This document shows, piece after piece, positions 11,204 to 23,130 of a stretch of 64,000 nt of DNA. Below the pieces are notes generated by a model, which was not told the origin of the DNA, did not search any database, and saw only the letters and a program-made list of their open reading frames with translations. Numbering within the stretch: position 1 is the stretch's first letter; every line of letters begins with the position of its first letter. The position numbers and the translations under genes are program-made. The stretch lies in the NCBI GenBank assembly GCA_036426205.1, contig CM071570.1, forward strand, positions 7,333,747-7,397,746, read 5' to 3'. The stretch comes from Ascaphus truei (taxonomy: Eukaryota > Chordata > Amphibia > Anura > Ascaphidae).

Positions 11204-12019
11204 TGTAACGGTATTTCTGGCCCGGTCTCACCCACCCAATCTCACATTGGCCCCTGTGGTCTAACCGGTCCCCATTACATGGTAGTAGTGTCTGGTGGTG
11301 CACCTGTTGGCTACAGGACTCCTGAGTCTCCCGCATGATGGTGTGTGGGGAGGACCCGTCCAGACAGGCAGCTGAGGTAGTGTGCTGAGTCCTACCTAGT
11401 TCCAGTGCAGCGCCTCCACCTCATCAGGGTCCCTTCGGTCACTTGGGGATGGTCCTGGCGAGGAACTCCTCGGTGGTGCAACCTCCTGTGTAATCATTGG
11501 ACTCTCACACACAGGGGTTTCTCTGATCAGCTCCATCTTTATTGTCACGGTGGGCATAGCTGCCCTCCACAATGGGGTATATTCAGCCGATCATCTCGCC
11601 CGTGTTCCCTTTAGATAGGTATATCACTTAGATCAGGGATTCACTATTCCCGCAGGAATCACTGTCCTGTGCCAGGTCCCTGGACACAGTCTCCCATGGA
11701 GTTACTATAACATAACTGGCATGCTAGCAGAACTTGTGCTAGAACTCCTCCTCTCAGCAGAACTCTTCCTCAACTCTTCCAGCCACTAACAGCAACTAAC
11801 TTTTGAACACAGTGCTGTGCCTTATGTAACTTCTGAGGCTGACACACCTCTGACATCACTAACCATGGAGTCAGAGCATGTGACCAGTCCCAGCCATACA
11901 CAGGGCACCCCACCAGGGTGTGAGGGGAAACCTCCATGATTAATACTGGCATGCCCACACTTACCAGGCCTTACTGCCAGCAGGAGAGATGACTGTAGGC
12001 ATTTTACATGACCGCTACA
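11204..12019 (-). repeat. LTR C (5' LTR of right unit)
   Basis: An 816-bp LTR with TGTA/TACA inverted ends, followed on plus by the CACA target duplication at 12020-12023. The polyadenylation signal AATAAA is on minus at 11538-11543. A TATA-like TTATAGTAA lies on minus near 11703-11711, about 165 bp upstream of that signal, which would fit a U3-R boundary between them. Confidence 0.85.
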
Positions 12020-12153
12020 CACAGTTACACAAACACTCGGTAATCTACGTTTTAAGTAATAAAAATGAAAGGTTATTTTTTAAATTAGTGGTGTGCATTT
12101 AAGTGAATCCTCTCTGGGGTACATCGACCTTTGTACTCTCTACTTCACTGGCA

Positions 12154-12283
12154 TACAGATGTAGCAAGTCTCAGGACCGCAATCACCCTGGTGCCAGAGA
12201 TTATCGTTGCTCAGGTCCTATCTCAACACAGTGGCAACACTATCTCTGTGACTGTAAAGACAGTAAGTCTTGCTACATCTGCA
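12154..12283. mobile_element. Short inverted-repeat MITE
   Basis: The ends are TACAGATGTAGCAAGTCT on the left and, on the opposite strand, TGCAGATGTAGCAAGACT on the right: 18 bp with two mismatches, 130 bp overall. Similar 'acagatgtagtaagact' words recur at about 54075, suggesting a family. No coding potential. Confidence 0.55.
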
Positions 12284-13667
12284 CATAGAATCAGGAACTA
12301 AAGCTCTACATGTGCACTAATACCACATCTAACCCTAATAAACAAACAATTAAGTTTCCAACATATTTTGGTAAGAAATTAAGCTGTGTGTCCCCCAGCA
12401 TTGTTGTTTTATATTATATTATGTAATCAAGTGTGTTGCAAAAAACACACACATTATTAATCTTTTACAATTATGTCATGTCACTGTATTGTGTTTATTT
12501 GAAACTGGGTGAATGCATTATATTGTATTCATTCTCCTTTATGAGTTTGCTTTTTTTAGTTCATTCATTAAATAAATCACATTTGTTGAACTATGTTTAT
12601 CTTTGTAAAACACTGACAATGAACAGCAGAAAGTAACAAGGCAGGAAAAATAGCATTGCATATTAATATTGTGCATATTATACTCATGCTGAAATGCTTT
12701 CCATTTTCATATAACCATGAGCCAGCAGGCCAAACTACACTCATATCAGCAAACTATTTACTTCACAGTTATATGGTTTCCCATTATAACTAATAGCTAT
12801 TTGTAAAGCTCAGTGGATCTTTAAAATAAGAGAAGCATCATTCTATATGGAAGATGAAGGCACAATATCTTGACCGTGAGTAAAATACATATATTAATAC
12901 TGAAGTTGGTAAAAGGAAGAGCTAGATTGTCTATGCAGAAGTAAAAAAATAAAAAAGAACAGACTTAAAAAAAGAACACATTAGAATGCAAATGACAGAT
13001 AACCAAAATTTAAGAGGCTGGAGAACTGGAGAATGCATCAAATTGAGAAAATGAAAATATTTCATAAGAAAAAAAAACCTGCATATTTATACTAGCAACA
13101 TACAGTGCTATGGGACTAACTGACTGTAAAAGTTTTAGCCACGTGTGGTTACATTCTTCATTTACTATAGCTGCAAAATGTCTATGAGGATTGATGCCTC
13201 CAGTCCCAACATCTCCTAAAACAAACAGACTGTAATTACAAAATCTGTTTCCTATGGCTGTGGCATCATCGACTGCAACGCAGGCGGCGTTTTCATAGAA
13301 AGTCTATACCAAAGGCTGAGAACAGATTGCTGCTTGAAGATACAAGTGTCATTTTTAAATATCACATGGTCCACCTTGGCCCAAGATCCACAAAGCTCTG
13401 TTATTGCCATAATGAGCGTTTAACTTATGTTAACGCCTTGTTAAATGCTAAAGGATATCTTCAAAGCTCACTAACGCAGTGTTAACTGCTGTTTTCAGCT
13501 GTAATGGGTCTTATCATTAGTATAACAGATGTTAGTGCTAATTATATGCAAAAGTGATGTTCCTTATAATAACGCCAGAGCTTTGTTATATTTAACTTAT
13601 GGATTTAACAAGAAGCTATTTAGGTCATACCTAAAGGTGGCGTTGGATCTGCTCTGACCCTGAAATA
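12284..13667. other. AT-rich non-coding sequence
   Basis: No gene is seen. The segment 13380-13394 (CCAAGATCCACAAAG) has an inverted partner at about 13768-13785 (TTTGTGGATATTGG), and a further same-strand copy occurs near 15518. A fold-back element of about 400 bp may therefore span 13380-13787. Confidence 0.4.
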
Positions 13668-13934
13668 TGGTTTTTGCTGGAGAGGAGAGGACAGCAAGAG
13701 AGACAGCAGGGAACATAACGTCCGTTACTGACTTTGATAGCGTAGTTATGAGCCCTGACTTAAAGGAGATTTGTGGATATTGGTGTGTTCAGAAGCTGTA
13801 TTACAAAACCATTTGTAATTCAAAGTAGCAATTAATAACTTTAGAATTTGTTGTGTATTTTTAATACAGAAAAGAACTATATGACGGAACAATTCTAAAT
13901 TTAATGTATCAGAATACAATAGTTAATAAGGGGC
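13668..13934 (+). repeat. Inverted repeat arm (left), pairs with 15368-15651
   Basis: This arm starts at 'tttttgctggagaggagagg' and ends at 'caatagttaataagg'. It is reverse-complementary, with scattered substitutions and small indels, to 15368-15651. The two arms enclose about 1.43 kb, so the whole could be a long-TIR element or an inverted duplication. Confidence 0.75.
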
Positions 13935-13956
13935 CAGGAAGTAAATCCCTGCTACA

Positions 13957-14560
13957 CCTTTATTAGACGCAACTTTGACAACATAAAACATTAGCTTGTG
14001 ATCAGCATAACAGGGTTAAGAAAACAAAACATAACTCCTACAGGGAGTGCTGACTACACCACAGCTTAAACCCTATCTATGGGTTGGATGGCTATGCCGT
14101 TTACCAACAACACCAAAGAAAACAGTGTGGTGGTCAGTTTACCTTCGGATCCCAGCATCCTCCTGTCTAGCTAAGAGGTGGGGGCAGAAGATTCCCAGGG
14201 GAAAACATTCTCTCTTCAGCGGTCCAGGTTGAGTCCCTGAATCACAGAGTCTAGTCACAGCATGATCTCTCCAGCGGTCCCAGGTATCTCCCAGGATCCG
14301 ATATCTCCCTGCAGTGATTTCTGCAGGCTTTTTAAAGGCATCTAATGAGGCAGCTCAGCATGGTTCAAAGTCCATAGTACTGGATTCATTTCTGTGTCAC
14401 CAACTGACACCCTCCTGTCACCTGTGTGATATCTTCAGTCTTAGCAATGGTCCAGAGTCAGGTGTAGGTAGTCGCTCCATGGTTTGAAGTCTATAGTGCT
14501 AGTTCAGTCAGTTGTGAGTTTTCGTATCATACATGGGGAAGACGAAACGGTAATCCCCAT
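13957..14560 (-). repeat. LTR-like sequence (tentative)
   Basis: On minus there is a TATA-like CTTTAAAAAGCC near 14330 and an AATAAA at about 13957-13963, with GC-richer sequence between. This is the order expected for U3-R of an LTR. I could not place TG...CA ends or a target duplication, so this remains a weak call. Confidence 0.3.
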
Positions 14561-14587
14561 TGGGGTGCAAAAACTATGCATTCTGTC

Positions 14588-14870
14588 TGTGACTTGGTTG
14601 ATCAAGAGGCAACATTGAGTTGGATAGTCTTCATATGAGAAGATTTAACGGGACTCCATATTGAGTTTGCAAAAATTAAATATGAAATATGCTTTGTTAC
14701 CAGGTTGATCAAGGGGAGGCAACATATAGTTGGGTTATCTTCATATTGTACAAATGTGTACAATTGCAATAATACAATTATAACAGCACTCCCTGTCGTG
14801 TTTGCAAACATTACACACACCATCTGTAACCTAGTTTATCAAGAGGCAGCATTGAGTTGGACTGAATATA
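14588..14870. repeat. Degenerate tandem repeat, about 2.5 units of 107-129 bp
   Basis: The phrase 'ggttgatcaagaggcaacattgag' (with variants) starts at about 14596, 14704 and 14833. Each is followed by 'agttgga/ggg' and a similar downstream block, giving unequal units. Confidence 0.6.
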
Positions 14871-15187
14871 TGAAGTGACCGTACATTAGTAGCTGCAACT
14901 GCAAGCCTGAGACTGGGCTGCTAGTTTGTCCTGGAAGAGGATTGCCTCTTTTTGGCTAGATGGAGGAGGTGTCTCCATGATTCTCCAAAGTCCGTAGTAC
15001 TGTACCAACCAGCAACTCAGTGAGATAAATTATTTGGGGTATTTGTCACCATATTTTTTTATCATTTGTAAAAGTTTGTAAGTTATATTATTTTAGTTTT
15101 CTAATTATTTTTATGATTGTATACTTATTTTAAGCTTTGTGATGTTAGAGTATTTTCAAAATTTCCCGCATATTTTGAGTTTTTGCC

Positions 15188-15350
15188 ATCATTTTGAATC
15201 TAAAATAAAAACCAACACAAAAATTAAACAAATCAAGTTTTCGCAAAACTAAATCCAAACCCAAAACCCAAAACACAAAACATTTTAGAAACAAAACCAA
15301 ATCAAAAAACAAAACACAGACAATTTTTAAACCTAAACCAATACCAAACC
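15188..15350. repeat. A/C-rich low-complexity sequence
   Basis: A run of AAAACC/AAACCA-type words with almost no G. Not coding. Confidence 0.7.
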
Positions 15351-15367
15351 ATCAGTGCAATTGCCCT

Positions 15368-15651
15368 CCCTTTTTAACTATTGTATTCTGATACATTACA
15401 TTTAGAATTGTTCCGTCATATAGTTATTTTCTGTATTAAAAATATACAACAAATTATAAAGTTATTAATTGCTACTTTGAATTACAAATGGATTTGCAAT
15501 ATAGCTTCTGAACACACCAAGATCCACAAATCTCCTTTAAGTCAGGGCTCATAACTACAGTACTTTATCAAAGTCAGTAAGGGACGTTATGTTCCCTGCT
15601 GTCCCTCTTGCTGTCCTCTGCTGTCCTTGCTGTCTCCTCTCCAGCAAAACC
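15368..15651 (-). repeat. Inverted repeat arm (right), pairs with 13668-13934
   Basis: Reverse complement of the left arm, ending at 'ctctccagcaaaaccca'. It contains an extra triplicated 'tgctgtcc' block at about 15600-15635 relative to the left arm. Confidence 0.75.
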
Positions 15652-15842
15652 CACAGCCTTTTTGATAAAAGTGGTCCAAAAACTATTATAAGAGAATTCC
15701 GATTCCTTTAATGTGACATGGATGACTGGAAGATGACTTTAATAATATCTTAAACAAATAAGCCCTGCTTGTTGCTGTCTGGCACTAGTAATCTATATTA
15801 TTTTCCTAATTGTTTTTCAAATATATTTTATATTTTATATTG

Positions 15843-16300
15843 TATTGTATGTCTTTATTTATATAGCGCCATTAATGTACATAGCGCTTCACAGCAGTAA
15901 TACAAGCGACAATCATATAAATAACAAATAATAGCTGTTTTTATCGTGTCCCTATGTATGACAGACCCTGTAATGGTCTTTCTCCCTCCAGCAAAAAAAG
16001 AGAGGTACATGAGAATTTTACCAGGTAGTGTTAGGACCTGCAAATTGGTCATGCCTTGATGTTGGCTACTGGTTTATAGGATTTGGCCAAAGGGTTTAAC
16101 TAAATGACCCTTACTCATGAGCAGATTAGCACTGAAGTATTGTACTATATGTTGTGTCACTTTGCATATTGCGCTGGGCCTTTCTGTTTTTGTTTGTAAC
16201 AAATAATATAAATAACACATAAAGGGGAGAAGTGCTTCAGACATAAAAGTAACATTTAGGAAAAAGAGTCCCTGCTCCGAAGCGCTTACAATCTAATGTA
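15843..16300 (-). repeat. Anuran interspersed retroposon, interrupted by a nested insertion
   Basis: The outer pieces (15843-15933 and 16197-16300) read as one repeat on minus. Characteristic words on plus are 'tttatatagcgccattaatg', 'catagcgcttcacagcag' and 'agtccctgctccgaagcgct'. This wording is familiar from amphibian dispersed repeats. A 263-bp insertion splits it (next entry). Confidence 0.6.
15934..16196. mobile_element. Nested retroposon with 12-bp target duplication
   Basis: TAACAAATAATA occurs at 15922-15933 and again at 16197-16208, exactly where the surrounding repeat is broken. A 12-bp duplication fits LINE-type target-primed insertion. The insert ends 'tttctgtttttgtttg' and contains 'aggacctgcaaattggtcat'. 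It has no coding sequence and looks SINE-like. Confidence 0.7.
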
Positions 16301-17790
16301 TATCTTTTTACAGCATTTTTCCATATGCTACATTTGTACAATAGAGTTATTTTTTGGGGGAATTAATGTATTTTACTATACAGTACTTTACTTTCAACAA
16401 GAGGGATAAATAATAGGACATGCTCGGCATACACCCTGACTTTGTTTTTTTTTCAGTAGCCAAACTCTTGGTAGCATTTTCATAGTTCCCTTTGTGTGTG
16501 GCCACCTCAAAAGATTGTAATACTTCACACATGGACTACAAGTTTCCACTGTGATGAAAGTGATGAAGTGAAGATATTTGTTACCTTATTCAACATCATG
16601 AGATTTCATATAGCTGAATATTCGGATGTAGACGTCCCACTAACATACAGTATATAAAATGTATTGGATATACTATCGTGCTCGAGATGATGGTAGGGCA
16701 AATTATGGGTCTATTACAGGTCACTCAGATTTCTGTATGCTATGACACTTATGCAAATGGACACATATGTATCCAGCATGCCACTGCAAGCATCTCCTGT
16801 ACAGGCCTGTCATTTTGAAGAAAACTCATTGAAATTGATGGTTTGGGTTAAGTGTAGTCTCCAAAACAGAGTGCACATAAAACATTGACGTTATCAAAAA
16901 CTGTAAGTCCCGGGGAAAGTCCAAGGTGGGCCATTTATTCAGAAGATTGAATTCAACAATATACTGTACCTCTACAGAGCAGATTGTGTGGGAGTGATAA
17001 CTGTGTCCGATTCTGACTGAGATGGTAAGAAAAGTAACGTGCTACTGTAAATAGACATTGACATTCATGTAGTCTTCAGTTTGAATAGACAGTGACAGTC
17101 ATGTGGTCTTTAGTTTGAATAGACAGTGACAGTCATGTAGTCTTTAGTTTGTCTACATACAGTATCTGTGATTAAGGGCAGAGAAGCCACGATGAAAGTC
17201 TTCAATGTTTTTCTTATTTTTATACATTGCTCTCTTTGTAGCTCCGGATGGACTTTTCTGTAGAACCTTCTTGGATATTGATAGCATTGGAATATAGTGA
17301 CATTTTGCCTGTGAAAGCCCCACAAATCAACAATTAATATGGTACCTACAGTATATCTAATGCTATCTCAACTGCCATAGCTTTTGTTACCGGTATGTTT
17401 TATGTCACATGATGTCTATTATCAAACTTAGCGTTCATTTAACACAAGATTTGCCACCTCCCTCCCAACAACTTATTTACTCCTCAATAAAAAATACCCA
17501 CACAAATCCTCTATTCACACCCTCTATCTACTCCTTCCTTCTGCTGGGGATCTCCCCTAAACCTGAACCAAGACATACACACCTGCTCTCACCCTCGCTT
17601 CCCTGCATCTCTTCCCCTATAAATGGTGTTAATCTTCTTATTTAATACTGACAAACCTTAAAACTCACCCCACAAATTAAGCATTCCAATAGCCTGCACT
17701 CATGGCTATTGTCCCACACTCACAGTCACTCCTACAGTACCAACCATTGTGGCCAAGCACTGCCATCTACAACACTTATTCCCTAATCTG
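16301..17790. other. AT-rich non-coding sequence with a 34-bp minisatellite
   Basis: No gene is recognised. At about 17050-17152 a 34-bp unit built around 'gacagtgacagtcatgtagt' is repeated about three times. Confidence 0.5.
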
Positions 17791-17970
17791 CTGTCTCTGT
17801 AAGTCTCCGATCATACCTCTTAGATTGTAAACTCTTCGGGGCAGGGGTTTCCTTTCCTCTTGTCTGATTTTGTTGAGCTTAATATATTATTATAATTCTC
17901 TGTACTGTATTCTTTGTGAAGCTCTGAGTACACTTTTGGCGCTATATAGATAACGACATACAATATAATA
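17791..17970 (+). repeat. Retroposon 3' tail (anuran/fish-type)
   Basis: The words 'ttagattgtaaactcttcgg', 'ggcaggggtttcc', 'gaagctctgagtac' and 'tttggcgctatatagataa' in this order are the familiar 3' part of a dispersed vertebrate SINE/LINE tail. Orientation is plus. The repeat at 15.8-16.3 kb carries the same words inverted. Confidence 0.6.
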
Positions 17971-18567
17971 CACAGTGCTATAAAAGTAAATGATGATATG
18001 AGAATAAACGTGTTAAGGGAAGCAAATGATTTGGCTTCATCTCTATATTGCAAAACAGAAAGTGAATCCCTGCGCTTCTCCCAAAGGGATAGCAATCAAT
18101 GGGGAATATAAATAAATGTATGGTGTAAATACCTATAAGAAAAAAGGAGACTTTTGGTATTCATCCTTTGATCAAATAATGCCAAGCCTGCTAACCACGT
18201 CAAGGTAAGTCTCTTTAGCAGGTCCCTACGCTAAATGCATACTAGTGTTATGTGAAATAAGCCCAGAAGGGGTTAAAATATCAAAGCATATGCTTATATA
18301 ACCTAGTGCAATTAAAAACTGGTATATACCAGTACAGATACTCACATGTAAGTGAAGTGAAATAAGGGGACCTTGCTAGGAGATTAATCATCTCTATATT
18401 AGCAGACAGTAGAGAGAGGTCAGATGGGGATATCTGTTTGCCAAATATGTATAAACTAGAATAATAGCCCACAAATAATGACGTTTTTTCTTTTTCTTTC
18501 CCCACCTTCTCTCACTCATCTCATTCTATCTCCATACCCTCCATACCTTCACTCCCCCTCCCCAGCT

Positions 18568-18570
<3 letters not shown>

Positions 18571-18624
<54 letters not shown>

Positions 18625-18635
18625 CTCTCTCTCTC
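18571..18635. repeat. (CT)n microsatellite at palindrome edge
   Basis: An almost pure CT repeat lying directly against the left end of the giant palindrome. The open frames across it are low-complexity artefacts. Confidence 0.95.
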
Positions 18636-21600
18636 TAGCCAGGTCCCCTTTGGCTCCCCGGTTCTCCGTTCCTCTTCCCCTTACCTTCACCACTGAGAAG
18701 GCATTTGCGGCGGGTGATTGCGTCTCCCGGTGGCGTTGGAGGCACGGCGCCGCCATCTTTTTATGTCCACATTGGCGCGGAGGCTCATGCATGCGCAGAC
18801 GCGACGTGGCAGCCATTTTAGTGTGGGAGAACTGGCACAAGAGGCACTCCATAGTGCATGACTCCTAGAAGTTGCGCATGCACAGTTAGGGCAATGCGGC
18901 GGCCATTACAGGTTTGCACAGGCTCCATGGAGAGAGCGGCAGCCATTATAGTGGGTGCACGCGGCCCCAATGTAAAGAGGACCATAAGAACAACAATTCC
19001 CAGCAGCCTCTGGGGACTGCACTTTCACCTTGGTCCACAGCAGCCAGACAGCCAATAGAGCTTGCAGCTTCTCCTTTTGGAGAAGGATACATTGTTGTGT
19101 GCAGTGTCAGAAGCAGACTGTGAAGCACATGAGTCAGTTAGGCTAAGGAGACAGTGGGAGTAGGAAGGGGCAGAGAGCTCGAGTTTCTGCCCTAGGCCAG
19201 AAATCCCCCGGGCTTAGTTGAGGCCCTGACTCCCCACTAGTGAGGGGGGTGGTCATAGGGACAGGCCCTAGGTAAGGACCCTGTGCCTTCAGCTGTGTGC
19301 TAGGCAGGGACAGAGTTTCAGTTGGTGCTGTGGATAGGTAAAGAAGGTGTGTGTAGGGAGCAGTGCTTCTACACTAGGCCAGGTTCCCCCTAGGTCCCAG
19401 CTAGGCCCAACTCCCCTTCAGTTGTGGTTGCTTTAAGGAAGGCCCCTTAAGTAAAGACCTTGCCCTGTTAGCAGTCAGCTTAGTTGGGACACATCTGCAG
19501 TGCTTGTGCTCTGACTAGAAGGATCAGTGCTGCAGTGGATCATTGCAGCAGAACACAGAGACTGTCTGAGCGGTGAGCTTGCTCAGAAGGAGACCCCCTT
19601 GCTGAGGCTTCGCGCTGGACACAGACGGGTCAATTTCCACAGTTTCTGCGGTACCTGTGAAGGAGAGCCGGGCAGGTATTATTAAAGTCACTAGTGCACC
19701 ACCTATACATTTCATTTTAGTGGGCAGCCGTTCCCACACGTGGGTGGGTTGCGGGACTCTTGGGACTTTTGGGTACAAGGACTTTGGAAATACAGTGGGG
19801 TTAGGCCCTGCGAGTGGAGGATATGTTGTGCTTAGTATGTGTACAGGTGGCACTGTTGATGTCTATGGTTGATGCCTGTGTATTGTGTGATGTTATTATC
19901 TGCTATAGTAAACCTGTGTTATATATCCTTGGTGTATGTGGTTAATATATGTGGGTCCTGTGTGGGGTACATTCTACACTCCTAGAATCCTACATAGGTG
20001 GAGGCGCTGTAAGTAAGATCGCTCCAGAGGATTCACCCCAGGCTCTCTACTAGCAGAGGCTCAGCCTCCTGTGAGCCTGACAGGTATAAAGCACCACACA
20101 CCTGGTAACATATAGGTTCCCCCTCACAGCACTCTATATGCCGATTGGGGTAGGGGGAATACCAGTTACATACAGTTGAGTGATAGGAGATGGGAAAGAT
20201 GTGATCATACCAAATAGAGGAATGTGATGTGGGAGTTGCAGCAGAGGGTAAATGAGAGGAGAGTGACAGGAGATGGAGTAATTGGAGTGAGTGCAGAAGT
20301 GTAGAAAGGGTGAGGGGGAGAGGGAAAATCTCTCACTTATTTGGTCTAATATCATCATTATCAAATAAAGAGGGGCTATGGGGGCATAAGGTGATGGGGG
20401 ACAGAATATTGTTTAAATCCTTGAGAATATTAAAAAAAAACTCACAATACTTACATGTTATCTTGGCCTTTTATTACGTTAAAAAGGCAGATTCATTTTT
20501 GTGCTCCAATGACAGGATTATTTGAATAGTATAAAATATTAAACATGTCTCTAATTTTTCTGTGCAGAGCAATGGGTTATCTAATAGTATAATATAAAAT
20601 GATTATATTATATCATATATTATTATCTAATAATATAAAATCCAGTGGCTCATGTATGATTGTATGTATCTGGGCGTGACCGCATGATGAAAATAAATGC
20701 CTAATGCCTGGTGCGCAGATATAGAGTGACAGGTAGCTATACCGTTTAGACAGAATGCAGACAGAAAGAAAGTCAGCTGACGTAATTAGAAAGCAAGAAC
20801 ACTGAAGAAGGAGAGAGAAAGGGACAAATTATAAATTGAAGAGGTGAAGAGAGAGGGAAGAGAGCATGGGGGAAGACACTGATGAGGGAAGAAGAAAGTG
20901 GGGGGCAGAGAGTGGGATATGAGAGAGAAAGTGGGGATGGGAAGGAGTGGGAGATAAGGGAAGAGGGGAGAGAGTGAAAGGAGGAGAGAGAGTAGCAGAA
21001 AAAAGTCAAACCCATCATTATTTTTGGGTGTATGGCATTGGCACACAAGCCACCTTGGCTTAGCCTTATTACTATTTACAAAACTCCATTTCTTCTTCAG
21101 TCGACTTCATCATCATGACCAAGATTGTCAGGCGATAAGGGGGTAAGTGGGCATGAAAATAAAGGGGCATTAGTCTGATGTTATAATGACCAAATAAATG
21201 TCTGTAATGGTGGGAGTAACAGTTGAGGGGGAGTGAGACAGAAGAGGGGTTTAGTCTGACGTCACCATCATCACCATAAAGAGGGGCGAGTCAGTTGACG
21301 AGAAGAGAAAGCAAGAATGCTGGAGTAGAGAAAGGAGGAAAGCATTGAACATCATAGGAATTAAAATGAAAGATGATGTGGTGAGCGAACGGGGGGTAAA
21401 ATAGGAGTGGGGATATAGAGAGAGGAGTTGGGAGAGAAGGAGACAGGGAGGGTAGAGAACAGAGAAGATAGAGCAGAGAGAGAGAGAGACGATAGAGAGA
21501 CAGAGAGAGAGAGAGAGGAGAGGAAGAATGCGCCCCGCCTGTCTGCAGTGCGGACGCGCTGACTCTGGGAGCGGGACCTTAGCCTTAGCCTATTTTTCAC

Positions 21601-21660
21601 TACATGCACTATTTAATTAGATTTATATATTTGCTCCACTACTAAGCGCTGGTTCAACTT

Positions 21661-21662
21661 TT

Positions 21663-21731
<69 letters not shown>

Positions 21732-21775
21732 ATCTCTCTCTCTCTCTCTGTCTCTCTTCTCCTTTCTCTACCCTC
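21661..21775. repeat. (CT)n tract at palindrome centre
   Basis: A CT dinucleotide repeat with a few GT/AT interruptions on the right side of the central spacer. The left side has shorter GA-rich equivalents (about 21475-21518). Confidence 0.9.
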
Positions 21776-23130
21776 CTTCTCCTTCTCTCCCAACTCCTCT
21801 CTCTCTATATCCCCATACTCCTATTTTACCCCCCTTTTCGCTCCACCACATCTCTTTCATTTTAATTCCTTATGATGTAATCAATGCTTTCCTCCTTTCT
21901 CTACTCCAGCATTCTTGCTTTCTCTTCTCGTCAACTGACTCGCCCCCTTTTATTTGGTGATGATGGTGACGTCAGACTAAACCCCCTCTTCTGTCACTCC
22001 TCCCTCAACTGTTACTCCCACCCATTACAGACATTTATTTGGTCATTATAACATCAGACTAAATGCCCCCTTTATTTTCACTGCCCACTTACCCCCTTAT
22101 CCTGACACTCTTGGTCATGATGATGAAGTCAGACTGAAGAAGAAATGGAGTTTTGTAAATAGTAATAAGGCTAAGCCCAAGTGTGCTTCGTGTGCCAATG
22201 CCATACACCCAAAAATAATGATGGGTTTGACTTTTTTCTGCTACTCTCTCTCCTCCTTTCACTCTCTCCCCTCCTTCCCTTACTCTCCCCTCCTTCCCTC
22301 ACTCCCCCACTTTCTCTCTCATCTCCACCTCTCTGCCCCCCACTTTCTCTTCCCTCCATCTCAGTGTCTTCCCCCACTGCTCTCTTTCCCCCTCTCTCTT
22401 CACCTCTTTCAATTTATAATTTGTCCCTTCTCTCTCTCCTTCTTCAGTGTTCTTGCTTTCTAATTACGTCAGCTGACTTTCTTTCTTCGTCTGCATTCTG
22501 TCTAAACGGTATAGCTACCTGTCACTCTATATCTGCCACCAGGCATTAGGCATTATTATTTCATCATTGCGGTCACGCCAGATACATACAATCATACATG
22601 AGCCACTGGATTTTATATATATTAGATAATAATATATGATATAATATAATCATTTTATATTTATACTATTAGATAACCCATTGCTCTGCAACAGAAAATT
22701 AGAGACATGTTTAATATTTATACTATTCAAATAATCCTGTCATTGGAGCACAAAAATGAATCTGCCTTTTTAACGTAATAAAAGGCCAAGATAACATGTA
22801 CAGTATTGTGAGTTTTTTTTTAATATTCTCAAGGATTTAAACAATATTCTGTCCCCCATCACCTTATGCCCCCCATAGCCCCTCTTTATTTGATAATGAT
22901 GATATTAGACCAAATAAGTGAGAGATTTTCCTCTCCCCCCTCACCCCTTTCTACACTTCTGTCACTCACTCCAATTACTCCATCTCCTGTCACTCTCCTC
23001 TCATTTACCCCTCTGCTGCAACTCCCCACATCACATCCCTCTATTTGGTCATGATCACATCTTTCCCATCTCCTATCACTCAACTGTATGTAACTGGTAT
23101 TCCCCCTACCCCAATCGCATATAGAGTGCA

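Larger units (their letters stand above)
2622..12023 (-). mobile_element. Tandem LTR retrotransposon array (LTR-internal-LTR-internal-LTR)
   Basis: Three homologous LTRs (2626-3447, 6729-7528, 11204-12019) bracket two homologous internal regions (3448-6728 and 7529-11203). Transcription is on minus, so 11204-12019 is the first 5' LTR. On minus, each LTR begins TGTAGCGG and the outer two end CCGTTACA. The whole array is flanked by CACA (2622-2625 and 12020-12023), a 4-bp target duplication. A polypurine tract precedes the 3' LTRs and a TGGAGGC primer-site-like sequence follows the 5' LTRs. The target duplication surrounds only the complete array, which suggests one insertion expanded by unequal recombination between LTRs. 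An assembly artefact is the alternative. The only long frame is an unrecognised protein, and no reverse transcriptase, integrase or protease is present. Confidence 0.85.

Noticed and set aside
18478..18852. Ser/Leu- and Arg/Glu-rich frames
   Set aside because: They read through a (CT)n tract and the palindrome edge.
20773..22549. Ser/Leu/Pro- and Arg/Glu-rich frames inside the palindrome arms
   Set aside because: They are translations of CT/GA-rich low-complexity sequence.
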